This document shows, piece by piece, positions 24,977 through 38,083 of a DNA stretch of 64,000 bases (the first letter of the stretch is position 1; each line of letters starts with the position of its first letter). The notes under the pieces are model-generated. The model saw only the letters and a list, made by a program, of their open reading frames with translations, had not been told where the DNA came from and did no database searches. The position numbers and the translations under genes were made by a program. The DNA comes from Aurantimonas endophytica (lineage in GTDB: Bacteria > Pseudomonadota > Alphaproteobacteria > Rhizobiales > Rhizobiaceae), in NCBI RefSeq assembly GCF_014196845.1, contig NZ_JACIEM010000004.1, positions 62,001-126,000 on the forward strand, read 5' to 3'.

Positions 24977-26026
24977 TCAGGCGAGAAGCCGGCTGAAGCG
25001 CTCGATCTCCGCTTCCTCCGTCGACCAGCTGGTGACCAGGCGCACCAGCGTCTCGTTCTCCCCGATCAGCGTGTGCAGCGCATGCGGCGGGTTCCAATCG
25101 TAGAACGCGGCGCCTTCGGCCCGCAACCGCTCCGCCGTCGGCTTCTCCAGAATGGCGAAGCTCTCGTTGGTGTGTGTTTCCCAGGCCTGGCGCGCATGCG
25201 GGCTGGCGTCTATCCCGGCCCGCAGCCGATCCGCCATGGCATTGGCGTGGGCGGCCATTTCCAGCCAGAGCCCGTCATTGAAATATGCCATGAACTGGGC
25301 CGCGACGAAGCGCGTCTTCGAAAACAGCTGGGCGCCACGCTTGCGGATATAGGGGAACTGCCGGGCGCGCTGCGGTTCGAAGAAAACCACCGCCTCCGCG
25401 CACCAGCAGCCGTTCTTGGTCGCTCCGAATGACAGGATGTCGACGCCGCGCTTCCACGTCATTTCAGCCGGCGACAGGCCGGACGCGATCAGCCCGTTGG
25501 CAAAGCGCGCGCCGTCCATGTGCAGGGCGAGATCGCGACCATGGGCGATCCCTGCGATGACCTGGATCTCTTCGGCGGTGTATAGGGTCCCGGCCTCGCC
25601 GGGCTGGCTGATCGACACCGCCATCGGCTGGCCGGCGTGCACGAAGTCCGGCTTGAAGCGGCTGAGCTCGCGCTGCAGGTTGACCGGATCGATGCGGCCG
25701 CCGTCGCCGTCGATCGGCGCCATGCGCGCACCATGCGTGAAGAACTCGGGCGCGCCGCATTCGTCCTCGATGACATGCGCCTCGCGGTGACAAAGCACCA
25801 CGCCGCCCGGCCGGTTGACGGCGGCGAAGGCGAGCGAATTGGCCGCCGTGCCGGTGCCGACGAAGAACACCGCCACCTCGCGCTCGAAGATTTCGTTGAA
25901 GCGCTGTTCCACCGCGCGATCGAGGGTGCTGGCGCCGTAGGCGGCGGCCATGCCCCCGCTCTCTGCGGCGATGGCGGCATTGATGGCGGGGTGAGCGCCG
26001 GACCAGTTGTCGGAAGCAAAGATCAT
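24977..26026 (-). CDS. ltaE: Low-specificity L-threonine aldolase
   Basis: A 349-residue PLP enzyme that splits threonine or allo-threonine into glycine and acetaldehyde. The family opening FASDNWSGAHPAI is present. The PLP-contacting HREAHVIEDECGAPEFF region and LALHMDGARFANGL are visible. The Schiff-base lysine is in SFGATKNG. The ATG at 26026 is the natural start since the conserved N-terminal motif begins at residue 3. It runs in the same direction as the RMF-like gene, with a 75-base gap that holds the latter's promoter, so the two are probably separate units. Confidence 0.92.
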   Translation of the reverse strand: MIFASDNWSGAHPAINAAIAAESGGMAAAYGASTLDRAVEQRFNEIFEREVAVFFVGTGTAANSLAFAAVNRPGGVVLCHREAHVIEDECGAPEFFTHGARMAPIDGDGGRIDPVNLQRELSRFKPDFVHAGQPMAVSISQPGEAGTLYTAEEIQVIAGIAHGRDLALHMDGARFANGLIASGLSPAEMTWKRGVDILSFGATKNGCWCAEAVVFFEPQRARQFPYIRKRGAQLFSKTRFVAAQFMAYFNDGLWLEMAAHANAMADRLRAGIDASPHARQAWETHTNESFAILEKPTAERLRAEGAAFYDWNPPHALHTLIGENETLVRLVTSWSTEEAEIERFSRLLA

Positions 26027-26090
26027 GGAGCGGACGTATAATGCGTCGCAGCAAAGGGCAAGCGGTGAGGGCGGACGGGCCCTCCGGGCA

Positions 26091-26390
26091 TCAGTCGCGC
26101 GCCCGCATCGCCGCCCGAAGCACGCGCATCATGTCGTCGACGGCAGCCCTGACGGTTTCGTCGGATTCTGCGTGATCGGAGGCCACCTTCACGCCCTCGG
26201 TGACATGCTGGCCGATGATGAGCAGCGACAGTTCGCGTAGCGCGGCCGTGATGGCGTTGACCTGCTGGATCTCGTCCAGGCAGTAGCGGTCTTCGGCGAT
26301 CATCGCCTTCAAACCACGGACCTGCCCTTCGATACGGTTCAGGCGCTGCAGGAGAGGTTTCTTCTCTTCTTCGCTCCGTCTGAGTTCGAT
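26091..26390 (-). CDS. CsoR/FrmR/RcnR-family transcriptional regulator, start codon unclear
   Basis: The all-helical DUF156 repressor fold is clear: LLQRLNRIEGQVRGLKAMI, then EDRYCLDEIQQVNAITAAL. The ligand positions are Cys (in DRYC), His (in GQHVTEGV), and Glu three residues after the His. The Cys found at the next position in copper-sensing CsoR is Gly here, so it is nearer the FrmR/RcnR group (formaldehyde, nickel or cobalt). The frame is open back to 26429, but it holds no ATG, GTG or TTG before the conserved first helix; the first TTG (26312) would cut that helix. An ATG at 26433 is one frame away. I give the limit as the ATC at 26390 only as a marker. It lies beside the manganese catalase gene. 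Confidence 0.65.
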   Translation of the reverse strand: MELRRSEEEKKPLLQRLNRIEGQVRGLKAMIAEDRYCLDEIQQVNAITAALRELSLLIIGQHVTEGVKVASDHAESDETVRAAVDDMMRVLRAAMRARD

Positions 26391-26545
26391 GCGGTCGCCT
26401 TCAACCCTGCTCTCGATTTCCCTGCTCCTTCATGCGTGCCCGATCAAAGACATAGCCGACCGGCACCGGGTCGGTGAAGGGCATCAATGATCTCCTGCAC
26501 AAGTTGCAGGAGGCCCCGCGTGGCGAGGCCTCCCGTCGCAGACTG

Positions 26546-27400
26546 TTACATCTGCTCCTTCTGGGCGCTGCTGTCGGGGCGTGCGGGGCCGAGGTCCGGG
26601 ACGTCGCCGAGCGGCTGGTTCTGGAACACCGTGAACTGGCCCTTGCCGTCCATCGACGGACCTTCGGTCCAGCGTCCGGCCGGCGGCGCGGAGCCGTCCG
26701 CCGCGGTGGCGAAGAAGTCGTAATTGTGCTCCTGGTTTTCCTCTTCCTGCGGGAAGCTGTTCGGAATTGGCAGCGCACCGGCGTTGCCGCCGAGTTCCTC
26801 GATCACCGCCAGCCACTGCTGCTGGTGCATCGTGTCGCGGGCGATCATGAAGCGCAGCATGTCCTTCATGCCGTCGTCATGCGCCGAATTGTAGATGCGG
26901 GTGGCCAGGACGCGGCCGGTCGCCTCCGCAGCGACGTTGCAGTACATGTCCGCCGCCAGATTGCCGCTGGCGTAGATATGCGACATGTCGAACGGCACGC
27001 CGTCGGCATTGGCCGGGTAGGCCGACATGCCGGTCGACAGGATGTGCCGCTGCAGCATGCCCTCGATGACATGGCGCGGGTTCTCGCCACCCATCACGGC
27101 GCCGACGATGCCGTCGGCGGCGCCGGCTTCCTGCAGGCTGGCGGGTGCCTTCTCGAGGTTCAGCGCGACAGCGGTCGCGAGCATCTCGATATGGCCCATT
27201 TCTTCGGTGGCGGTGTGCAGGAGCATGTCGCGGTATTTCGGGTTCGGGCCGCGAGCACCCCAAGCCTGGAAGAAATACTGCATGGCGACGCGGATTTCGC
27301 CTTCGACGCCGCCGATCGCCTGTTGAAGCATGCGAGCGAAGGCCGGATCGGGGTTCGTGACCTTGACGGGGTACTGCAGGCGCTTGTCATGATAGAGCAT
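26546..27400 (-). CDS. Manganese catalase
   Basis: About 284 residues of the di-manganese catalase family, which breaks down hydrogen peroxide without haem. The start at ATG 27400 gives the standard opening MLYHDKRLQYPVKV. Upstream in-frame ATGs would add unconserved residues. AAAGGGA lies about 9 bases upstream. Metal ligands are expected in GGVEGEIRV (Glu), TEEMGHIEML (Glu, His), AAEATGR (Glu) and DTMHQQQW (His), and all are present. The C-terminal 45 residues are polar and disordered-looking. A TGAAC-N17-CGTT motif about 90-115 bases upstream suggests EcfG stress control. Confidence 0.95.
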   Translation of the reverse strand: MLYHDKRLQYPVKVTNPDPAFARMLQQAIGGVEGEIRVAMQYFFQAWGARGPNPKYRDMLLHTATEEMGHIEMLATAVALNLEKAPASLQEAGAADGIVGAVMGGENPRHVIEGMLQRHILSTGMSAYPANADGVPFDMSHIYASGNLAADMYCNVAAEATGRVLATRIYNSAHDDGMKDMLRFMIARDTMHQQQWLAVIEELGGNAGALPIPNSFPQEEENQEHNYDFFATAADGSAPPAGRWTEGPSMDGKGQFTVFQNQPLGDVPDLGPARPDSSAQKEQM

Positions 27401-27491
27401 TGGTACGGTCCCTTTGTTCATCAGGAGCATGCCGGCGTCGTGTAACGCGGCTTCCAAGATACTCGGGGTGAGTATGTTCTCCTGCTGTGCC

Positions 27492-27517
27492 AACGGGGTC
27501 GCGCCGGGATAGGTTCA
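27492..27517 (-). promoter_or_regulatory. EcfG-like promoter before manganese catalase
   Basis: TGAAC (27517-27513), 17 bases, CGTT (27495-27492) on the minus strand. The EcfG consensus is GGAAC-N16/17-CGTT, so there is one mismatch. The predicted leader is about 85 bases. Manganese catalases are often in the general-stress regulon. Confidence 0.5.
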
Positions 27518-27892
27518 GAGCTGGCGGACCGTATTTCATGACCCGGCTACCGACGCTTGGCGGGTTTAGGTCGAACGGGTCGCCGGTGGCGGGGAATGGC
27601 GTGCTGCAGCCGGTCTTGTTACGCGGCCGCGCTTCTGTCATATTGCCAAAGATAGGACAGTAGCACTGCCATAAAATGGGCGGCACAGGGCGGATCGGCG
27701 CAGGGAGCGCGCCGAAAAGACGCGGCCGGGTTCTATCCTTGACACCGACGGCCATGCGAAAAGGCCGATAATATGGCGAACGATGTTCGGCAGCCTTGGC
27801 GCGGCCTTGGGACGATGTGTCCCTGAGCCGCCGCTGGTGCCGGGCGCAACCGCGCGGCCGGTTAGGGCTGCGTGATGACGGGAGACGACGCG
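27518..27892. other. Intergenic region between divergent catalase and gltB
   Basis: About 375 bases that should hold the gltB promoter. I see TTGACA at 27739-27744 and TAATAT at 27769-27774, but they are 24 bases apart, too far for one promoter. A GGCC...GGCC repeat lies between them. No convincing small gene is present. Confidence 0.4.
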
Positions 27893-32614
<4,722 letters not shown>

Positions 32615-32843
32615 CCGAAGACAGGGAGAACCACCCGAGCGGGCGGTCTCTCCCGCCGGGTTGCACTTGCGGCAGGCCGGCGCCGGCAGCGCCGGCAGCC
32701 ATGGGAGCCGCGCGCAAGGCTGCGATCGGTGCTTCCCGGTTCAGCGAGAACAGATGAGGGCGCGTCCGTGTCGCCGTTTGGCCGGCACTGGACGACGCGA
32801 GACGATTTCGGCAGTAAAGCTGCAGAAGACGATTGGGGATGGA

Positions 32844-34298
32844 ATGGGTAAGGTAACCGGATTTCTCGAGATCGACCGGCAGACGCACAAGTACCAGCCG
32901 GCGTCCGACCGCATCCGGCATTTTCGCGAGTTCACGCTGCCGATGTCCGACGAGGAAGTCGGCAAGCAGTCTGCGCGGTGCATGGATTGCGGCATCCCCT
33001 ATTGCCATGGGCCGACCGGCTGCCCGGTCCACAACCAGATCCCGGACTGGAACGACCTCGTCTATTCCGGCGACTGGGAGGGCGCGGCACGCAACCTGCA
33101 CTCGACGAACAACTTCCCCGAGTTCACCGGCCGCATCTGTCCCGCGCCGTGCGAAGAGGCATGCACGCTGAACCTTGAGGACGCGCCGGTCGCGATCAAG
33201 ACGATCGAGCAGGCGATCGCCGACAAGGCCTACCAGCTGGGCCTGATCAAGCCGCAGCCGCCCAAGCAGAAGACCGGCAAGCGCGTCGCCGTCATCGGCT
33301 CGGGCCCGGCGGGCATGGCGGCGGCGCAGCAGCTCAGTCGCGCCGGCCACGAGGTCCACGTCTTCGAACGGGAATCGCGCCCGGGCGGCCTGATGCGCTA
33401 CGGCATTCCCGACTTCAAGATGGAGAAGCACTGGATCGACCGGCGCGTCGAGCAGATGCAGGGCGAGGGCGTGACGTTCTTCTGCGGCGTCAATGTCGGC
33501 GTCGATCGCAAGCTCTCCGACATCTCCGCCGAATACGACGCCGTGCTCTATTGCGGCGGCTCGGAACGGCCGCGCGAGGCGGGCATTCCGCGCAACGGCC
33601 TCGGCGGCATCTACGACGCGATGCCCTATCTCGTGCAGCAGAACCGCCGGGTCGGCCGCGAGCCGATCGGCAGCGTCGGCTGGCCCTCGGAGGAGATCTG
33701 GGCCGGTGGCAAGCATGTCGTGGTGGTGGGCGGCGGCGATACCGCCTCCGACTGCGTCGGCACGGCCTTCCGGCAGGGCGCCGTGAAGGTCACCCAGCTC
33801 GACATCCGGCCGCAGCCGCCGAAGACCGAGAACAAGCTCGAGGTCTGGCCCTATTGGGCGACCAAGATGCGCACGTCGTCGAGCCAGGCCGAGGGCGCGA
33901 TCCGCGAGTTCCAGATCGCCACTCTGGAATTCGTCGGAGAGGACGGCGTGCTGACCGGCGTACGCTGCGCCGAGGTCGACGAGGCCCGCAAGCCGATCCC
34001 GGGGACGGACTTCATCATCAAGGCCGATCTCGCCTTCATCGCCATCGGCTTCGCCGGCCCGATCGCCGACGGCTTCTTGAAGGACGCCGGCGAGGCGCTG
34101 GCGACGAAGACCGACCGGCGCGGCAACGTCTCCGTCGCGGCGGACGACCAGACCTATCTCACCTCGATCGAGAAGCTCTACACCGCGGGCGACGTTCGCC
34201 GCGGGCAGTCGCTGGTCGTCTGGGCGATCCGCGAAGGGCGGCAGGCAGCCCGCGCGATCGACCTCGACCTGATGGGTACGACGACACTGCCGCGCTGA
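32844..34298 (+). CDS. gltD: Glutamate synthase (NADPH) small subunit
   Basis: About 484 residues. Passes electrons from NADPH through FAD and two 4Fe-4S clusters to GltB. The N-terminal cluster ligands are in [16 protein letters not shown] and [14 protein letters not shown]. The FAD-binding motif is [15 protein letters not shown] (about residues 152-166). The NADPH motif is [14 protein letters not shown] (about residues 293-306), and the second FAD motif ends [19 protein letters not shown] 32844 follows GGGGAT. The 229-base gap after gltB has no clear terminator, so co-transcription is likely. Confidence 0.98.
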   Translation: MGKVTGFLEIDRQTHKYQPASDRIRHFREFTLPMSDEEVGKQSARCMDCGIPYCHGPTGCPVHNQIPDWNDLVYSGDWEGAARNLHSTNNFPEFTGRICPAPCEEACTLNLEDAPVAIKTIEQAIADKAYQLGLIKPQPPKQKTGKRVAVIGSGPAGMAAAQQLSRAGHEVHVFERESRPGGLMRYGIPDFKMEKHWIDRRVEQMQGEGVTFFCGVNVGVDRKLSDISAEYDAVLYCGGSERPREAGIPRNGLGGIYDAMPYLVQQNRRVGREPIGSVGWPSEEIWAGGKHVVVVGGGDTASDCVGTAFRQGAVKVTQLDIRPQPPKTENKLEVWPYWATKMRTSSSQAEGAIREFQIATLEFVGEDGVLTGVRCAEVDEARKPIPGTDFIIKADLAFIAIGFAGPIADGFLKDAGEALATKTDRRGNVSVAADDQTYLTSIEKLYTAGDVRRGQSLVVWAIREGRQAARAIDLDLMGTTTLPR

Positions 34299-34311
34299 CG
34301 GACGAGACGTC

Positions 34312-34337
34312 GCCCGGCCGGGCTATTCCGGCCGGGC
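34312..34337. terminator. Two-way hairpin between gltD and the convergent DUF459 gene
   Basis: A perfect 10-base GC stem (GCCCGGCCGG/CCGGCCGGGC) around a GCTATT loop, 14 bases after the gltD stop. The TAG stop codon of the DUF459 gene lies in the loop. There is no T tract. It could act on both strands. Confidence 0.55.
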
Positions 34338-35702
34338 CGCCTCGTTCTCGCGGCTCCAGTCCTCGATGATGGCGTCGAGGATCGTCGGCATCTCCTCCGG
34401 AGGCTTGAGGCCTCCCGACTCGCGTACGCTCTGCAGATTTAGCGACCCGCGCGAGACGATCGGCGGACCGCTGGGCGTGACGGCGGCGCTCTTCTCGCTC
34501 CAGGCGAAATTGTCGGCGCGGCCTTCCGTGCCGCCGGTGCCGCCGCCATTGATCACCAGGCGCTCGCGCGGCGACGGCTCGAGCGAGAAGCCGCCCGCCG
34601 AGCCCGTGCCGAGCAGCATGTCGGGCCCATCGAGCGACGGATCGTCGATCGAAACCGGCGCTGCCTGCAGGGCATTGGCGGCATTGCCGATCGGCGGCAG
34701 CTGGATGGTCGGCAGCTGGTCGGGGCCGAGGATGAGCGCGCCGGTTGCGGCCAGCGTCGTCCCAAGCAGCCGGTTGATCGCGCGCTCGGCGAAGAACGCG
34801 AGCTTGTCCTCGCCGGCATTGGTCATCGTGATGCCGTCGGAGTTGCGCAGCTGGGTCGTCTGACCGTTGACGCCTGGTCCGGAATAGACGAACGCCCCAT
34901 CGGCATCCACGAAGCCGTCCCAGATGTCGACATACTCGCCGGAGACACTCGATGCGCCCTTGCGGTAGAGGTCGTTGAGGAAGACCATGTCCTCGCTCAT
35001 GCGGTCGAACTTGAAGGGCGGCATGCCGACCCAGACCAGCGGCACACCCCGGCTCTTGGTCGCCTCGGTGATCTCGCCGATCCGTTCCTCGTAGTTCCTG
35101 ACCCACTCCTCGGAGCGCGAAGCGAGGGACCGGGAGCCGACGGTCATCGGCTGGCGGTCGTTGGACCCCAGCATCATCACCAGCACCGCGGGCTTGGCCT
35201 CGTCGAGGATCGGGCCGAGCTTCTCCGTCCAGTCATAGTGGTCTTCGCGGACGAGACCCGACGAGCCGTCCGTCCGGGCCTCGATCACGATCATCTCGTT
35301 GTCGGCGTAGAGATTGGAGAGGCCATCGGCCAGCGAGGCAGCCAGGAAGTCGCCGGCGACGAGGACGGTCTTGGCGTTCTCGTTCTTGGACGCCGGCGCT
35401 GCGACCGCCGCGGCAGCGCTTTGCTGCCCGGACGGCTTGGGGCGGGCGGCCTGGGTGCGCTGCTTCTTCTGCCGGGCCGGGCGGGTCGCCCGGACCTTCT
35501 TCTTTCGAACCACCGGCTTGCGAACGGCAGGACGTTCCGGCGCGGCCTGCTGGCCGCCGCCGAAGAGCATCTCGAGCACCGTGCGGGGCCGCTGCTGCGC
35601 CTCTGCGGAGACGCCCGTCAAGAGGACGGCGAAAGCGGCCAGCAGAGCGACGAGGGCCGTCCGTACGCGCCGGGGGCTTGCTCTGCGTTCTGCTGCCGCC
35701 AT
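34323..35702 (-). CDS. Secreted DUF459 SGNH-hydrolase-like protein
   Basis: About 459 residues. A Sec signal peptide ([18 protein letters not shown], cleaved near residue 35) is followed by a basic, Lys/Arg-rich stretch ([20 protein letters not shown], about residues 62-81). The SGNH-like DUF459 domain follows (about residues 110-310): [49 protein letters not shown] and a C-terminal [20 protein letters not shown] proteins are esterases or acetyltransferases of polysaccharides; DUF459 is not well understood. The GDS Ser is replaced by GDF in the first block, so catalysis is uncertain. A 150-residue Gly/Pro-rich tail ends the protein. Confidence 0.82.
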   Translation of the reverse strand: MAAAERRASPRRVRTALVALLAAFAVLLTGVSAEAQQRPRTVLEMLFGGGQQAAPERPAVRKPVVRKKKVRATRPARQKKQRTQAARPKPSGQQSAAAAVAAPASKNENAKTVLVAGDFLAASLADGLSNLYADNEMIVIEARTDGSSGLVREDHYDWTEKLGPILDEAKPAVLVMMLGSNDRQPMTVGSRSLASRSEEWVRNYEERIGEITEATKSRGVPLVWVGMPPFKFDRMSEDMVFLNDLYRKGASSVSGEYVDIWDGFVDADGAFVYSGPGVNGQTTQLRNSDGITMTNAGEDKLAFFAERAINRLLGTTLAATGALILGPDQLPTIQLPPIGNAANALQAAPVSIDDPSLDGPDMLLGTGSAGGFSLEPSPRERLVINGGGTGGTEGRADNFAWSEKSAAVTPSGPPIVSRGSLNLQSVRESGGLKPPEEMPTILDAIIEDWSRENEAARPE

Positions 35703-35724
35703 CCGATGATGTCTCCGTTCCGGT

Positions 35725-36954
35725 TCAGTTCCGCCTCAGGAAGTCGAGAAGCGCCTTGGACGCGTTGCCGTCCTGCGCCAGTCCGGCATTACCCTGCAGT
35801 GCCATGATGGCGGTTTTCGATCCGTCGCCGATCTTACCATCGATCTTGCCGTCATACAGCCCGCGCGAGGCGAGGTGTTTCTGCAGCTCGTAGCGCTCCT
35901 GCGTCGAAAGCGGCGTGTAGCCGCGCGGCCAGTCGCGCTGCGGACCGCCATAGCCGGCGATCCGGTCGGCGAGAAGGCCGACGGCGAGCGCGTAGGTGTC
36001 GGCATTGTTGTAGTTCTTCAGCACGAAGAAGTTCTTGGTCATCAGGAAAGCCGGCCCGGCATCGCCGGCGAGCCGGACCAGATTGCCGCGATCCGACGGA
36101 TAGGCGAAGCCCGAGCCGCTCGGCCGCTGGAAGCCGAGGCCCTGCCACTGCGCCAGGGTGCGGTTGTCCCGCTCCAGCTTGCCGCGATACTGGGCCGGTA
36201 CGTTGACCTCGTAGCCCCAGGTCTTCCCCGTTTGCCAGCCGTTCTTGCGCAGGAGGTTGGCTGCCGTCGCGAGCGCGTCCGGCACCGATTCCCAGATATT
36301 GGCGTGGCCGTCGCCGTCCATGTCGGCGGCATAGGCCTGGTAGCTCGTCGGGATGAACTGCGTGTGCCCCATGGCGCCGGCCCATGAACTCGTCAGCTTG
36401 TTCGGCGCGACATGACCTGCCTGGGCGATCTTCAGCGCGGCGATCAGCTGCTGGCGGGCAAACTTGGCCCGCCGGCCGTCCTGGTAGGCCAGCGTCGCCA
36501 GCGACCGTGGCAGGCTCTTCATCACGCCTTCGCGGGTGAGAGCCGCGCCGTAATTGGTCTCCATCGACCAGATCGCGAGAAGGATGTGGCGGTCGACGCC
36601 GAAGCGCTTCTCGATGCGGTCGAGCCAGCTGGCGTATTTGACCGCCATGGCGCGGCCCTCGGCGACGGTCTCGTCGTTGACGCGGTTGTCGACGTAATCC
36701 CAGACCTTCGCCTTGAACTCCGGCTGGTAGGCGGCTTTCTGGAGCACCTCGGGATCCGGCGTGGTGACGCCCGCGAAGGCTGCGCGATAGACGTTGCGGC
36801 TGACGCCGTTGCTCGCCGCGACGCCTTCGAATTGCTGGATCCAGCGCTGGAACCCGGCATCGGCCGCCGCAGGAAGCGCAAAGGTGGTCGCGATAACCAT
36901 CGCGACGAGAGCCGAGCCGAGGCGCGTCATCCGAAATGCGGTCGATCGTTGCAT
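35725..36954 (-). CDS. Lytic murein transglycosylase, MltB-like, with peptidoglycan-binding domain
   Basis: About 409 residues with a signal peptide ([20 protein letters not shown]). The catalytic SLT_2 domain spans about residues 35-330. The acid/base Glu is in [13 protein letters not shown], and the family landmarks [31 protein letters not shown] and [12 protein letters not shown] are present. A PG_binding_1 domain ends the protein (about residues 345-405, [20 protein letters not shown]). It cuts glycan strands with formation of 1,6-anhydro ends. ATG 36954 has GAGGAG 10 bases upstream; an ATG 9 bases earlier is too close to it. A CtrA-like site lies about 60 bases upstream, and the DUF459 gene follows 22 bases downstream on the same strand. 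Confidence 0.92.
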   Translation of the reverse strand: MQRSTAFRMTRLGSALVAMVIATTFALPAAADAGFQRWIQQFEGVAASNGVSRNVYRAAFAGVTTPDPEVLQKAAYQPEFKAKVWDYVDNRVNDETVAEGRAMAVKYASWLDRIEKRFGVDRHILLAIWSMETNYGAALTREGVMKSLPRSLATLAYQDGRRAKFARQQLIAALKIAQAGHVAPNKLTSSWAGAMGHTQFIPTSYQAYAADMDGDGHANIWESVPDALATAANLLRKNGWQTGKTWGYEVNVPAQYRGKLERDNRTLAQWQGLGFQRPSGSGFAYPSDRGNLVRLAGDAGPAFLMTKNFFVLKNYNNADTYALAVGLLADRIAGYGGPQRDWPRGYTPLSTQERYELQKHLASRGLYDGKIDGKIGDGSKTAIMALQGNAGLAQDGNASKALLDFLRRN

Positions 36955-37009
36955 GGCAGGCATTCTCCTCGATAGGTCCACGGAAACAGGAACGCTACAG
37001 GCGGCGTGG

Positions 37010-37025
37010 TTAAGAAGCCGTTTAC
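37010..37025. promoter_or_regulatory. CtrA-like site between the transglycosylase and galU
   Basis: TTAA-GAAGCCG-TTTAC matches the CtrA consensus TTAA-N7-TTAAC with one mismatch. It lies 56 bases upstream of the transglycosylase start and about 140 bases before galU, so it could serve either. Confidence 0.35.
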
Positions 37026-37162
37026 CAATCCCTGTGCACCGCGCGCCGGCAAGGGCTGGCCTTCCCACTCTGTGTCGCTATTTCACGGCAAAAGCACGGC
37101 GCCGGGAGGTCCCGGCGCGTTCGCGGCGAGTGGTTGCGGACGATCGAGGGGAACTTCCGAGG

Positions 37163-38074
37163 ATGATGATGAAGAAAGTCAGGAAAGCTGTGTTCCCTGT
37201 TGCCGGTCTCGGCACCAGGTTCCTTCCCGCCACGAAGGCGATTCCGAAGGAGATGCTGACGGTCGTCGACCGCCCGGTGATCCAGTACGTGGTCGATGAG
37301 GCGTGGGAAGCCGGCATCGAACATTTGATCTTCGTCACGGGTCGTAACAAGGCTGTTATCGAGGACTATTTCGACATTCAGGTCGAGTTGTCGGCAACGC
37401 TTGCGGAGCGAGGCAAGACCATGGAGCTCCAGCTCCTGGACGATCTGCAGCCGCATCCCGGCACCGCCAGTTTCACCCGCCAGCAGGCGCCGCTCGGCCT
37501 CGGCCATGCCGTCTGGTGCGCGCGCGAACTCGTCGGCGACGAGCCTTTCGCGCTGCTCCTGCCGGACATGATCATGCAGGCCGAGAAGGGCTGCCTGTCG
37601 GAGATGGTCGAGCTCTACGAGGCCACTGGCGGCAACGTCATCTCGGTCGAGCAGTGCGATCCGCAGGAAACCCACAAATACGGCATCGTCGGCAGGGGCG
37701 AGGACGTCGGCACGGGCTTCCGGGTGACCGGCATGGTGGAAAAGCCGAAGCCGGCGGACGCGCCGTCCAACTATTCGATCTCCGGCCGCTACATCCTTCA
37801 GCCGGAGATCTTCGACATATTGTCGACGCAGGAGCGCGGCGCCGGCAACGAGATCCAGCTGACCGACGCCATGCTCAAGCTCGCCGACCAGCAGGATTTC
37901 GCTGCCTACCACTTCACCGGGCGTACCTTCGACTGCGGCTCCAAGGAAGGCTTCATCGAAGCGAATGTCGCCTTCGCCCTCTGGCGCCCGGATATCCGCG
38001 AGAAGGTCATCGGCAATATCGGCCGCCTGCTGCGGACGGTGGAGCCCGCCGACATCGACAATGCGGCCGGGTAA
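37163..38074 (+). CDS. galU: UTP-glucose-1-phosphate uridylyltransferase
   Basis: About 303 residues. Makes UDP-glucose for polysaccharide and osmoregulated-glucan synthesis. The nucleotide-binding signature is [22 protein letters not shown] (two lines of it: [13 protein letters not shown], then IPKEM) near the N terminus. The substrate site [19 protein letters not shown] and metal region LLPDMI are present, as are MVEKPKP and [15 protein letters not shown]. Three tandem ATGs begin at 37163. The first is taken, though the third (37169), with CGAGG 6 bases before it, is as likely. The 3' end is 9 bases from the convergent barrel-protein gene. Confidence 0.96.
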   Translation: MMMKKVRKAVFPVAGLGTRFLPATKAIPKEMLTVVDRPVIQYVVDEAWEAGIEHLIFVTGRNKAVIEDYFDIQVELSATLAERGKTMELQLLDDLQPHPGTASFTRQQAPLGLGHAVWCARELVGDEPFALLLPDMIMQAEKGCLSEMVELYEATGGNVISVEQCDPQETHKYGIVGRGEDVGTGFRVTGMVEKPKPADAPSNYSISGRYILQPEIFDILSTQERGAGNEIQLTDAMLKLADQQDFAAYHFTGRTFDCGSKEGFIEANVAFALWRPDIREKVIGNIGRLLRTVEPADIDNAAG

Positions 38075-38083
38075 CGCCGCCGT

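Noticed and set aside
27739-27774. TTGACA ... TAATAT as the gltB promoter
   Set aside because: The elements are 24 bases apart, well beyond the 16-18 expected for a sigma-70 promoter.
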